From an uncultured Eubacteriales bacterium (GTDB lineage: Bacteria > Bacillota > Clostridia > Oscillospirales > Oscillospiraceae), in NCBI GenBank assembly GCA_900549405.1, contig URNZ01000031.1, positions 1-20,901 of the forward strand: DNA of 20,901 bases, given 5' to 3'. The translations under genes were made by a program, and so were the position numbers. How positions within the stretch are numbered: the stretch's first letter is position 1; every line of letters starts with the position of its first letter. The notes beneath the pieces were generated by a model. It searched no databases and was not told the DNA's origin. It worked only from the letters and a program-made list of their open reading frames with translations. This document shows, piece by piece, positions 13,947 through 20,901 of this stretch.

Positions 13947-15467
13947 TTGCACTTGAATCATCAGCTGGTCGAGAAGACCCGGGAGTCCATGGCCTCGGTG
14001 CTGCCCATCACCGCCATCGTCCTGCTGCTGTCCATCACTGTGGCCCCGCTGGACAGCGCCGTTCTGGTGCTGTTCCTCTTCGGCGCAGTGCTGCTGGTGG
14101 GCGGGATGGGCCTGTTCACCATGGGAGTGGACATGTCCATGATCCCCATGGGGGAGGTGGTGGGCGTGACCATGAGCCGCAGCAAGTTCTTTCTGCTGCC
14201 CGTGGCGGGCTATTTTCTCCTGGGCGTGCTGTCCACCGTGGCCGAGCCGGATCTCCAGGTGCTGGCCGAGCAGGTGCCCGCCATTGACAACCTGGTGCTC
14301 ATCCTCACCGTGGCGGTGGGCGTGGGCTTTTTCCTGGTGGTGGCCGCCCTGCGCATCCGCCTGGCTATCCCCCTGCGGCGGCTGCTGCTGGTGTTCTATT
14401 GCATCGTGTTTTTGCTGGCCGCCCTGGCCCCGGGGGACTTTATCCCCGTGTCCTTCGACTCCGGAGGCGTGACCACCGGGCCCATCACCGTGCCCTTTAT
14501 CATGGCCCTCGGCCTGGGCATCGCCTCCACCCGCAGCGACGCTAACTCCGCCAGCGACAGCTTCGGACTCATCTCCCTGTGCTCCATCGGCCCAATTCTG
14601 GCGGTGCTGTTGCTGGGCATCTGCTATCGGCCCGAGTCGGCGGGGTACTCCATGACCCAGCTGCCCGAGCTTGCCACCACGGCGGACGCCGCCCGGTGCT
14701 TCCGGGACGCCTTCCCCAGCTATTTCAAAGAGGTGGCCGCCGCCCTGGCCCCCATCGCCGGGGTCTTCGTCCTGTTCCAGGCCGTCACCCGGCACTTTCA
14801 GTACAATCAGCTGCTGCGCATCGGCGCGGGACTGCTGTATACTTACCTGGGGCTGGTGCTGTTCCTGTGCGGGGTGAACGTGGGCTTTATGCCCGCCGGT
14901 TCCCTGCTGGGGGCCACCGTGGCCGGGAGCGCCGCCTGTTGGCTGCTGGTGCCCATCGGTATGCTCATCGGCTTTTACATCGTCAAGGCCGAGCCCGCCG
15001 TGGCCGTGCTCACCAAGCAGGTGGAGGAGGTGTCCAACGGCTCCATCTCCCAAAAGGCCATGGGCCGCGCCCTGTCCATCGGCGTGTGCCTGTCTGTGGG
15101 CCTTGCCATGGTGCGGGTGCTCACGGGGCTGAACATCCTGTGGCTGCTGGTGCCCGGCTATGCCGTCTCGTTGGGCCTTTCCTTCTTCGTGCCCTCCATC
15201 TTCACCGGCATCGCCTTCGACTCCGGCGGCGTGGCCAGCGGCCCCATGACGGCCACCTTCCTGCTGCCCTTCGCCATGGGGGCCTGCTCCGCCCTGGGGG
15301 GCAACATGATGACCGACGCCTTCGGCATCGTGGCCATGGTGGCCATGACCCCCTTGGTGACCATCCAGACCATGGGGCTTTACAGCCAGATCCGGCACGC
15401 CCTGGCCCGCCGCCGTCTGCGCTATCGCGTGGACCGGGTGGAGGACGCCGTGGTCTATTTCGATTAA
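13947..15467 (+). CDS. DUF1538 integral membrane protein, internally duplicated
   Basis: 506 residues if the TTG at 13947 is the start, chosen because GGGGGAG lies seven bases upstream and the promoter lies downstream of earlier in-frame ATGs; the next ATG is at 13989. The protein is almost entirely hydrophobic segments and falls into two homologous halves. FDSGGVTTGPITVPF (about 170-184) matches FDSGGVASGPMTATF (about 424-438); VAEPDLQVLAEQV (98-110) matches KAEPAVAVLTKQV (347-359); GLFTMGVDMSMIPMG matches VLFLCGVNVGFMPAG. This matches the DUF1538 family, predicted transporters of unknown substrate. Inverted-repeat transporter topology is plausible. It is followed after 15 nt by a PII-like gene, which suggests that this protein is controlled by PII, as AmtB is by GlnK. 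The substrate is not known. Confidence 0.85.
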   Translation: MHLNHQLVEKTRESMASVLPITAIVLLLSITVAPLDSAVLVLFLFGAVLLVGGMGLFTMGVDMSMIPMGEVVGVTMSRSKFFLLPVAGYFLLGVLSTVAEPDLQVLAEQVPAIDNLVLILTVAVGVGFFLVVAALRIRLAIPLRRLLLVFYCIVFLLAALAPGDFIPVSFDSGGVTTGPITVPFIMALGLGIASTRSDANSASDSFGLISLCSIGPILAVLLLGICYRPESAGYSMTQLPELATTADAARCFRDAFPSYFKEVAAALAPIAGVFVLFQAVTRHFQYNQLLRIGAGLLYTYLGLVLFLCGVNVGFMPAGSLLGATVAGSAACWLLVPIGMLIGFYIVKAEPAVAVLTKQVEEVSNGSISQKAMGRALSIGVCLSVGLAMVRVLTGLNILWLLVPGYAVSLGLSFFVPSIFTGIAFDSGGVASGPMTATFLLPFAMGACSALGGNMMTDAFGIVAMVAMTPLVTIQTMGLYSQIRHALARRRLRYRVDRVEDAVVYFD

Positions 15468-15482
15468 AGGGGGACGACAGAT

Positions 15483-16154
15483 ATGGATCGGATGAAACTT
15501 CTCGTCTCCATTGTAGAGCGGGGCCACGGGGTGGCCATGCAGCGGCTCTATGGCAAATATCAGCTTTTTCTACACCTGCAGTGCGCCGGGCGGGGCACCG
15601 CCACCTCAGAGATCATGGATATTCTGGGCCTAGGCTCCACGGAGAAGGACGTGGTGCTCACCTTTGCCTCTCAGGCCCCCGCCGCCGCCCTGCTCCACGA
15701 CCTGGACAACGACCTGCGGGGCGGAGTGGGCACCTCGGGCATCGTATTCTCCCTGCCCTTAAGCGCCCTGAACGGGATGTCCGCCGCCCTCATCGACTTC
15801 AAGGCGGAGGAATGGAAACACGGAAACGGAGGAACCACTATGGAACCCACCACGGAAAACACCCTGATCCTGGCGGTCTGCCGCCGGGGGCACACCGACG
15901 CCGTGATGGCCACCGCCAAGGCCCACGGGGCACGGGGCGGCACGGTCATCAAGGGCCGTCTGTCCGGGTCAGAGGACTTAGAGCAGGCCTATGGCCTGGA
16001 CCTGACCCCCGAGCGGGAGGTGGTGGCCATCGTGGTCCCCCGGGACAAGCGCGGCCCCATTATGGACGCGGTGAACGCCGCCCACGGCCTGCGGCAGGAG
16101 GCCCAGACCATCCTGTGCGCCCTGCCCATCGACCACATTGTCAGACTGGGCTAA
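15483..16154 (+). CDS. Tandem PII-like signalling protein (two PII-type domains)
   Basis: 223 residues with two ferredoxin-like PII domains. The first (about 3-96) has KLLVSIVERGHG as strand one, a short T-loop region around GRGTATSE, and GVGTSGIVFSLPL near 81-93, comparable to the GDGKIF segment of GlnB. The second (about 126-223) repeats the pattern with NTLILAVCRRGHTDAV, HGARGGTVIKGR and TILCALPIDHIV. The uridylylated Tyr of enterobacterial GlnB is not present. The linker 105-125 is Lys/Gly-rich. An internal GGAGG plus ATG occurs at the domain boundary (see next entry). PII proteins trimerise and gate transporters or enzymes in response to nucleotides and 2-oxoglutarate; here the likely partner is the DUF1538 protein encoded 15 nt upstream. 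A strong terminator follows. Ligand and partner are inferred. Confidence 0.8.
   Translation: MDRMKLLVSIVERGHGVAMQRLYGKYQLFLHLQCAGRGTATSEIMDILGLGSTEKDVVLTFASQAPAAALLHDLDNDLRGGVGTSGIVFSLPLSALNGMSAALIDFKAEEWKHGNGGTTMEPTTENTLILAVCRRGHTDAVMATAKAHGARGGTVIKGRLSGSEDLEQAYGLDLTPEREVVAIVVPRDKRGPIMDAVNAAHGLRQEAQTILCALPIDHIVRLG
15828..15842 (+). promoter_or_regulatory. Internal ribosome site and ATG at the PII domain boundary
   Basis: GGAGG (15828-15832) lies seven bases before an in-frame ATG (15840-15842) that encodes Met120 of the tandem PII protein, just before its second domain. Quality and spacing equal those of real gene starts in this window. It could produce a separate second-domain protein of 104 residues, or be a remnant of two once separate genes. 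Confidence 0.55.
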
Positions 16155-16180
16155 ACCCCCAGTGTCTTTTCCCCCTCCAC

Positions 16181-16229
16181 CCCCGGCCCCCGCTGTCCTG
16201 ACCAGACGGCGGGGGCCGGGGACTTTTTT
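16181..16229 (+). terminator. Strong terminator of the DUF1538/PII operon
   Basis: CCCCGGCCCCCGC (16181-16193) pairs with GCGGGGGCCGGGG (16209-16221); the stem can extend through GTC/GAC to about 17 bp with a 7-nt loop. AC and six T follow. No U-tract occurs on the other strand, so it is not a terminator for the convergent clpC gene. Confidence 0.93.
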
Positions 16230-16241
16230 GCCCTGACCGCC

Positions 16242-18665
16242 CTAGACCAGGCTCACCTCCACAGCCCCCGCCCGGGCCAGGACGTGGAGGGTGTCCCCCT
16301 TTTTCATCCGGCCGGACAGGAGCAGGTCGGCGGCGGGGTCCTCCACCAGGCGGGCCACCGCACGGCGGAGGGGGCGGGCCCCATACTCCCGGCTGCCGCC
16401 CTCCCGGGCCAGAAGGGCCAGGGCTCCCTCCTCCACGTCCAGCTTCACCCCCTGCCCGGCCAGGCGCTTGCCCGTCTCGTCCAGCAGGCGGCGGGCGATG
16501 CGGCACAGGTCGCCCTGCTCCAGGGGGTGGAACACTAAGGCGGCGTCCAGGCGGTTGAAAAACTCCGGGGCAAAGGTCCGCCGGGCGTCGGCGATGACCT
16601 CCCGCTCCAGCTGCTCCCGCTCCGCTGCCGGGCCGCTAGCAAAGCCCAGCCGCTGGCTTCTGCCAAACCGCCTGGCCCCCAGGTTGCTGGTCATCACCAA
16701 AACGGTGTTGCGAAAGTCGGTGCGGCGGCCCATTCCATCGGTGAGCACCCCCTCCTCCATCACCTGGAGGAGGACGGACCACACATCCCGGTGGGCCTTC
16801 TCCAGCTCGTCCAGCAGCACCACGGACCAGGGGTTCCGGCGCACCCGTTCTGTCAGCTGGCCCCCCTCCTCGTGGCCCACATAGCCGGGAGGGGAACCCA
16901 CCAGGCGGGAGACGGTGTGGGCCTCCATATACTCGGACATGTCAAAGCGCAGCAGGGCCTCCTCCCGGCCAAACAGGGCCCCGGCCAGACTGCGGCACAG
17001 CTGGGTCTTGCCCACGCCGCTGGGTCCCAGCAGCAGAAAGCAGCCCACCGGGCGGCGGGGGTCCCCCAAGCCAAGACGGCTGCGGCGGATGGCCCGGGCC
17101 ACCATCTCCACCGCCCGGTCCTGGCCGATGATTGTCCGGCGCAGGCTGTCCTCCAGTCCGGCCAGGGCCTCTCTATCCGCCTGGTCGGGGGCGGACACGG
17201 GCACCCCCGTCCACTGCTCCAGCACCGCCCGGATGTCCCCCTCCCCCACCTTTCGGGCCTGCTGGCCCGCCAGAAAGCGGCGGCGGCCCTCCTCCAGCTG
17301 GCGGCGGAAGTCCCCCTCCGCGTCCCGCAGCATGGCCGCCTTTTCAAAGTTCTGCTCCCGGATGGCCAGGGCCATCTGCCGCCCGGCCTGGGCCGCCCGC
17401 TCCTCCAGGGCCTTCAGCTCCGGGGGCAGGGTCCGGCCCGAAAGCCTGGCCCGGGCGCAGCCCTCGTCCAGCAGGTCGATGGCCTTGTCGGGCAGAAAGC
17501 GCCCCGGCAGATAGCGGATGGACAGGTCCACCGCCGCCGCCAGGGCCCCGTCGGAGATGGTCAGATGGTGGTGGCTCTCATACCGGCTGCGCAGGCCGCG
17601 CAAAATGGCCAGAGCGCCGTCCCGGTCCGGCTCGGCCACGGTGACGGGCTGAAAGCGCCGCTCCAGGGCCGCGTCCTTTTCAATGTGCCGCCGGTATTCG
17701 TCCAGGGTGGTGGCCCCGATGACCCGCAGCTCCCCCCGGGCCAGGGCGGGCTTTAGGATGTTGGCCGCGTCGATGGCCCCCTCGGCGCTGCCCGCCCCCA
17801 CGATGGTGTGCAGCTCGTCGATGAACAGGATGACGTTTCCCGCCCGGCGCACCTCCGCCAGGACGTGGCGGAGCTTCTCCTCAAACTCCCCCCGGTATTT
17901 GGTCCCCGCCACCATGGCCGCCAGGTCCAATGCGCACACCCGCCGCCCCAACAGGTGGGCGGGCACCGTCCCGTCGGCGATGGCCAGGGCCAGCCCCTCC
18001 GCCACGGCGGTCTTACCCACCCCCGGCTCCCCCAGCAGCACCGGGTTGTTCTTGCTCCGCCGGGACAATATCTGAATGACCCGCTCCAGCTCCGCCTCCC
18101 GGCCGATCACCGGGTCCAGCTGTCCCTGGGCGGCCATGGCCGTCAGGTCCCGGGAGCACTGGTCCAGCTGCCGGGTGTCCCCCGGACGGGTCTCTGGCTC
18201 CCGGGGGCGGAACCTGGGGGCTGCCTCCTCGCCCCCCAGTGAGGCCGTCACCCGGCGGTACAGAGCTGGGATATCCACCCCGCAGCCGTCCAGCACCCGA
18301 AAGGCCCCGCTGTCCGTCTCCCCCAGCAGGCCCAGCAGCAGGTGCTCGGCGCTCACCGCCCGCTGGCCCAGGCGGCGGCTCTCCTCCGCCGCCCCCCGGA
18401 TGGCCTGGCAGCAGTGGGGGGTCAGCCCCTGGCGGGGACACTGGGCGGGCACACCCACCCCCACCCGCTGGACCACCCCCGCCCGCAGGGTCTTCCGGTC
18501 CGCCCCCGCCCGGCGCAGGGCCTGGGCCGCCGGGCTGTATTCCAGACTGGCCAGCCCCAGCAGCAGATGCTCGCTGCCCACATAGCTGTGGCCCAGCCGG
18601 GCCGCGTTCTCCTGGGCCGAACGGATGGCCCCCAGGGCCGTGGACGTAAAACGACTGTCCGTCAT
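16242..18665 (-). CDS. clpC: ClpC-type AAA+ unfoldase, ATP-binding subunit of Clp protease
   Basis: 807 residues of the class 1 Clp/Hsp100 family. There is a double Clp N-domain (about 3-145). AAA+ module one has Walker A GEPGVGKT (212-219) and Walker B ILFIDE (279-284). The middle region has a UVR-like stretch ([14 protein letters not shown], about 435-448) in place of the long ClpB coiled coil. AAA+ module two has Walker A GPSGVGKT (547-554), Walker B VVLLDE (615-620) and pore loop GYVG (594-597). An LGF tripeptide at 673-675 fits the ClpP-docking loop, so a ClpP partner is expected. The start follows GAGGTGA. The gene is not beside ctsR, mcsA or mcsB, and I see no CtsR operator upstream. 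Arg and GC content are very high. A ClpE or ClpB label fits less well. Confidence 0.92.
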   Translation of the reverse strand: MTDSRFTSTALGAIRSAQENAARLGHSYVGSEHLLLGLASLEYSPAAQALRRAGADRKTLRAGVVQRVGVGVPAQCPRQGLTPHCCQAIRGAAEESRRLGQRAVSAEHLLLGLLGETDSGAFRVLDGCGVDIPALYRRVTASLGGEEAAPRFRPREPETRPGDTRQLDQCSRDLTAMAAQGQLDPVIGREAELERVIQILSRRSKNNPVLLGEPGVGKTAVAEGLALAIADGTVPAHLLGRRVCALDLAAMVAGTKYRGEFEEKLRHVLAEVRRAGNVILFIDELHTIVGAGSAEGAIDAANILKPALARGELRVIGATTLDEYRRHIEKDAALERRFQPVTVAEPDRDGALAILRGLRSRYESHHHLTISDGALAAAVDLSIRYLPGRFLPDKAIDLLDEGCARARLSGRTLPPELKALEERAAQAGRQMALAIREQNFEKAAMLRDAEGDFRRQLEEGRRRFLAGQQARKVGEGDIRAVLEQWTGVPVSAPDQADREALAGLEDSLRRTIIGQDRAVEMVARAIRRSRLGLGDPRRPVGCFLLLGPSGVGKTQLCRSLAGALFGREEALLRFDMSEYMEAHTVSRLVGSPPGYVGHEEGGQLTERVRRNPWSVVLLDELEKAHRDVWSVLLQVMEEGVLTDGMGRRTDFRNTVLVMTSNLGARRFGRSQRLGFASGPAAEREQLEREVIADARRTFAPEFFNRLDAALVFHPLEQGDLCRIARRLLDETGKRLAGQGVKLDVEEGALALLAREGGSREYGARPLRRAVARLVEDPAADLLLSGRMKKGDTLHVLARAGAVEVSLV

Positions 18666-18733
18666 ACAACATCACCTCGTCGTAACCTCTGATTTCATCA
18701 TGCCCTCTTTTCAAAAATTTAATATTTTTGCCA

Positions 18734-18761
18734 TTGCAATTTCTTTGAGATATGGTAGAAT
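18734..18761 (+). promoter_or_regulatory. Promoter of the ferredoxin gene
   Basis: TTGCAA (18734-18739), 16-nt spacer, TAGAAT (18756-18761), in a markedly AT-rich divergent region between clpC and the ferredoxin. A clear clpC promoter on the other strand was not found. Confidence 0.65.
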
Positions 18762-18792
18762 ACATTTAGATTCTTAGGGAGGTGTATTTCCA

Positions 18793-18963
18793 ATGGCTTA
18801 TGTTATCAGCGATGCCTGCATCAGCTGCGGTTCCTGCGCGGATGCCTGCCCCGTGGGCGCCATTTCTCAGGGTGACGATCACTATGTGATCAACGCCGAC
18901 GCTTGTCTGGACTGCGGTTCCTGCGCGGATACCTGCCCCATGAGCGCCATTTCTCAGGGCTAA
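18793..18963 (+). CDS. 2[4Fe-4S] ferredoxin, 56 residues
   Basis: Small clostridial-type ferredoxin, a soluble low-potential electron carrier. Two CxxCxxCxxxCP motifs are complete: Cys 9, 12, 15, 19 and Cys 38, 41, 44, 48, each followed by a conserved Pro. The pattern DACISCGSCADACP and DACLDCGSCADTCP is typical, and 56 residues is the classical length. GGGAGGTG lies nine bases before the ATG. It has its own promoter and terminator. No oxidoreductase partner is adjacent, so it likely serves as a general pool. The two halves are nearly identical at the DNA level (see repeat entry). Confidence 0.97.
   Translation: MAYVISDACISCGSCADACPVGAISQGDDHYVINADACLDCGSCADTCPMSAISQG
18825..18959 (+). repeat. 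Near-identical 48-bp internal duplication in the ferredoxin gene
   Basis: Positions 18825-18872 and 18912-18959 match at 45 of 48 bases; all three differences are G in the first copy and A in the second. The copies encode the two cluster-binding halves and lie 87 bases (29 codons) apart. The ancient duplication of this family is well known, but DNA identity this high suggests recent homogenisation. Confidence 0.9.
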
Positions 18964-18972
18964 TTACTTAAA

Positions 18973-19004
18973 AACAGCGCCCGGTATGCAGGGCGCTGTT
19001 TTTT
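18973..19004 (+). terminator. Terminator of the ferredoxin gene
   Basis: AACAGCGCCC (18973-18982) and GGGCGCTGTT (18991-19000) form a 10-bp stem with an 8-nt loop, followed by four more T for six in total. It begins ten bases after the stop codon. Confidence 0.93.
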
Positions 19005-19051
19005 ATATCCGTTAATATAATATTAAATATTAGATTTCATCATTTTTGATA

Positions 19052-19080
19052 TTGATTTTTCTCAAAGAAACGGTTATACT
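19052..19080 (+). promoter_or_regulatory. Promoter of the hemolysin III family gene
   Basis: TTGATT (19052-19057), 17-nt spacer, TATACT (19075-19080). It supports a start site near 19087, which is after the first in-frame ATG at 19081 and so agrees with the shorter coding region. Confidence 0.75.
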
Positions 19081-19134
19081 ATGGTCACAATAAAAGCTGA
19101 CATCATATCCGGCATGTTGAAAGGAGCGTTTTTT

Positions 19135-19881
19135 ATGCGCAGCAACGCCGTTTCTCTCCCCTCTTCCTCCATTCAGAACCTCCCAGACTTCACCCTCCCC
19201 TCCCGACCCCGCCGCAAAAAGGAGGTCCGGGACCCCTATGACGGGCTGCGGCCCTGGTCGGCCATCACCCACGGGGTGGGAGCTGTTCTCTCCGCCGTGG
19301 GCACTGTGGCCCTGCTGCTGCGGTCCGCCGCTCTGGGCAATGCCCTGGGCTTTTGGGTCTTCCTCATCTATGGCCTGTCCATGACGGGGCTGTACACCGC
19401 CAGCACGCTCTATCACTGCGTGAACACCTCTGTGGCCGGGCGCATCGCCCTGCGGAAGTATGACCACTGCTCCATCTATCTGCTCATCGCCGGCAGCTAT
19501 ACCCCCGTGTGTCTGCTGGGCCTGAGAGACAGCGGCGGAGCCATCCTGCTGGCGGTTGTGTGGGCGGTGGGTCTGCTGGGCATGATCCTGACCATCGCCA
19601 AGCTGTCCATCCCCCGGTGGCTCACCAGCGCCATCTATCTGTTCATGGGCTGGCTGGCCATCTTCGCCATCATCCCCCTGCACCGGTCCCTGCCCGCCGC
19701 CGGTTTTGCCTGGCTGCTGGCCGGGGGACTTCTGTACACCGTGGGCGGCGTGCTCTATGCCGTCAAGTGGCCCGGTCGGAACAACCCCCGCTTCGGCTGC
19801 CACGAAATTTTCCACCTGTTCATCCTGCTGGGCAGCATCGCCCATTTTGTGATGATGTACACGGTGATTGCCTTTCTGTAA
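19135..19881 (+). CDS. Hemolysin III / PAQR family membrane protein
   Basis: 248 residues with about seven hydrophobic segments after an N-terminal cytosolic stretch rich in Ser, Pro and Arg. Family signatures: PWSAITHGVGA near 40-50, STLYHC near 92-97, RKYDHCSIYLLIAGSYTP near 109-126, and HEIFHLFILLGSIAHF near 223-238. The conserved His and Asp residues form the zinc-hydrolase-like site of the PAQR fold. The ATG at 19135 follows AAAGGAG; the upstream in-frame ATG at 19081 overlaps the promoter. The name hemolysin comes from a Bacillus cereus homologue; the true bacterial role, probably in lipid or membrane homeostasis, is not settled. Confidence 0.9.
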   Translation: MRSNAVSLPSSSIQNLPDFTLPSRPRRKKEVRDPYDGLRPWSAITHGVGAVLSAVGTVALLLRSAALGNALGFWVFLIYGLSMTGLYTASTLYHCVNTSVAGRIALRKYDHCSIYLLIAGSYTPVCLLGLRDSGGAILLAVVWAVGLLGMILTIAKLSIPRWLTSAIYLFMGWLAIFAIIPLHRSLPAAGFAWLLAGGLLYTVGGVLYAVKWPGRNNPRFGCHEIFHLFILLGSIAHFVMMYTVIAFL

Positions 19882-19896
19882 TGCTATAACGGCATA

Positions 19897-19932
19897 AAAA
19901 CAGCGCTCTGAAAAAAATCAGAGCGCTGTTTT
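19897..19932. terminator. Bidirectional terminator between the hemolysin III and MATE genes
   Basis: AAAACAGCGCTCTGA (19897-19911) and TCAGAGCGCTGTTTT (19918-19932) form a 15-bp stem with a six-A loop. T-rich tails occur on both strands, so it can serve both convergent genes. Confidence 0.9.
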
Positions 19933-19938
19933 CTTATG

Positions 19939-20901
19939 TCAAATTTCCGTCAGCTTCTTCAGCGGCTCCACCTCGCGGCGGAACACCCGACGGAGGAACA
20001 GGGCGCTGAGGGTAACAGCAAACAGCTCCGCGATGGGATAGGCCCACCACACCGCGTCCAGCCCCCGGACCCTGGAGAGGACAAAGGCCACCGGCAGCAG
20101 CACCACCAGCTGACGGATGACAGATACCGCCAGACTGAGCACCCCGTGGCCCAGGGCCTGGAACACAGAGGAGCAGACCACGCTGAACCCGGCCAACAGG
20201 AAGCTGATGGAGATGATACGCAGGGCGGGGACACCGATGGTCAGCATGTCGCTGCCCGAGTCCTCCGCCATGAACATCCCCAGAAAGACATCGGGGATCA
20301 GCTGGAAGGCCAGCAGACCCAGCAGCATGATGCCCACGGCATACATCACACTGAGCTTGATGGTCTTCACAATGCGCTCCGGCTTCCGAGCCCCATAGTT
20401 ATAGGCGATGATGGGCACCATGCCGTTATTCAGGCCGAACACGGGCATGAAGATGAAGGACTGCAGCTTAAAATATACACCGAACACCGCCGTTGCTGTG
20501 GCGGTGAAGGCGATGAGGATCTGGTTCATGCCGAACACCATCACCGAGCCGATGGACTGCATGGCGATGGAGGGCACGCCCACGCTGTAAATACCGCCGA
20601 TGACGGGGGCGCTGGGCCGCAGGTTTTTCAGCTGGAAGTGGACATCGGTGTTTTTCCGCAGGTTAAACATCAGGGCCAGCAGCGCGCCGCAGATCTGGCC
20701 GATGACAGTGGCCAGGGCTGCACCCGCCACCTCCATCCGGGGGAAGCCGAACAGGCCAAAGATCAGGATGGGGTCCAGGATGATGTTGATGATGGCCCCG
20801 GTGGCCTGGGTGATCATGGTGTAAAAGGTCCGCCCGGTGGCCTGGAGGATGCGCTCCAGGGTGATCTGGGCAAACATGCCAAAGCACATGCCGCAGCAGA
20901 T
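19939..20901 (-). CDS. MATE family efflux transporter, C-terminal part (5' end outside window)
   Basis: About 320 residues are visible, of the roughly 450 usual for the family; the frame stays open to the window edge, so the first ATG inside it (20889) is not a real start. Typical MATE features are ERILQATGRTFYTMI, ATGAIINIILDPILIFG, GAALATVIGQ and PIIAYNYGARKPERI, with about nine hydrophobic segments. These are Na+- or H+-coupled exporters of drugs or metabolites at the inner membrane; substrate cannot be predicted. The gene ends seven bases before the shared bidirectional terminator. Confidence 0.93.
   Translation of the reverse strand: MCCGMCFGMFAQITLERILQATGRTFYTMITQATGAIINIILDPILIFGLFGFPRMEVAGAALATVIGQICGALLALMFNLRKNTDVHFQLKNLRPSAPVIGGIYSVGVPSIAMQSIGSVMVFGMNQILIAFTATATAVFGVYFKLQSFIFMPVFGLNNGMVPIIAYNYGARKPERIVKTIKLSVMYAVGIMLLGLLAFQLIPDVFLGMFMAEDSGSDMLTIGVPALRIISISFLLAGFSVVCSSVFQALGHGVLSLAVSVIRQLVVLLPVAFVLSRVRGLDAVWWAYPIAELFAVTLSALFLRRVFRREVEPLKKLTEI

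Noticed and set aside
13923..15527. Minus-strand frame of 534 codons rich in His, Gln and Gly opposite the DUF1538 gene
   Set aside because: Antisense shadow of hydrophobic codons; low-complexity product without recognisable domain.
14579..16201. Plus-strand frame of 540 codons overlapping the DUF1538 and PII genes
   Set aside because: Out-of-frame reading, Arg/His/Gly-rich; the two real genes have domains, ribosome sites and correct stops.
18666..18792. CtsR or CIRCE heat-shock operator upstream of clpC
   Set aside because: The nearest match (TCAAAGAAATTGCAATGGCA region) lacks the required GGTCAAA tandem, and no CIRCE dyad is present.
18973..19932. Similar stems (ACAGCGC / GCGCTGT) in the two terminators as a dispersed repeat element
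   Set aside because: Identity is limited to about eight bases of stem; both are explained as ordinary terminators.

Overview
This is a GC-rich, gene-dense chromosomal window that looks like a spore-forming gut-type Bacillota, most likely class Clostridia and Oscillospiraceae-like. That placement is inference from several signs: a GerMN lipoprotein, a DacF-type carboxypeptidase, an M-box riboswitch of the Firmicute kind, DUF4317/DUF3783/DUF1538 genes, strong GGAGG ribosome sites, and consensus sigma-A promoters. I see no tRNA, rRNA, CRISPR array, insertion sequence or phage gene.

Left part (1-6300, all minus strand). The serine synthesis genes serC and serA are followed by a rhomboid protease gene that overlaps the serA stop by one base and runs off the window. 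serC has a consensus promoter whose transcript would begin inside a terminator-like hairpin. Upstream lies mgtE (CBS plus membrane Mg2+ channel, without the usual N domain). Its leader of about 470 nt holds, in order, a consensus promoter, an M-box Mg2+ riboswitch, an intrinsic terminator, a possible 35-codon leader ORF and a hairpin that buries the mgtE Shine-Dalgarno. Before that come a DUF3783 gene with an acidic/lysine repeat tail and metY (O-acetylhomoserine sulfhydrylase), which has its own promoter.

Middle (6300-12240). A minus-strand operon runs comEA, OmpR-type response regulator, sensor kinase, GerMN lipoprotein, with gaps of 31 and 16 nt and then a 4-nt overlap. Divergent from it is a D-alanyl-D-alanine carboxypeptidase gene. 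This converges on a DUF4317 gene through a shared bidirectional terminator.

Right part (12240-20901). sstT (Na+/serine-threonine symporter) has a leader with two competing inverted repeats. Next is a two-gene unit: an internally duplicated DUF1538 membrane protein and a tandem PII-like protein that carries an internal Shine-Dalgarno and ATG at its domain boundary. An 11-bp inverted repeat wraps the -10 box of the unit's promoter. A stand-alone ClpC-type AAA+ unfoldase follows on the minus strand. Then come a 56-residue 2[4Fe-4S] ferredoxin, a hemolysin III/PAQR family membrane protein, and a truncated (by the window edge) MATE efflux gene.

The two most interesting items are the DUF1538/tandem-PII unit, which resembles an AmtB-GlnK type transporter-regulator pair with unknown substrate, and the stacked regulatory layers in the mgtE leader.
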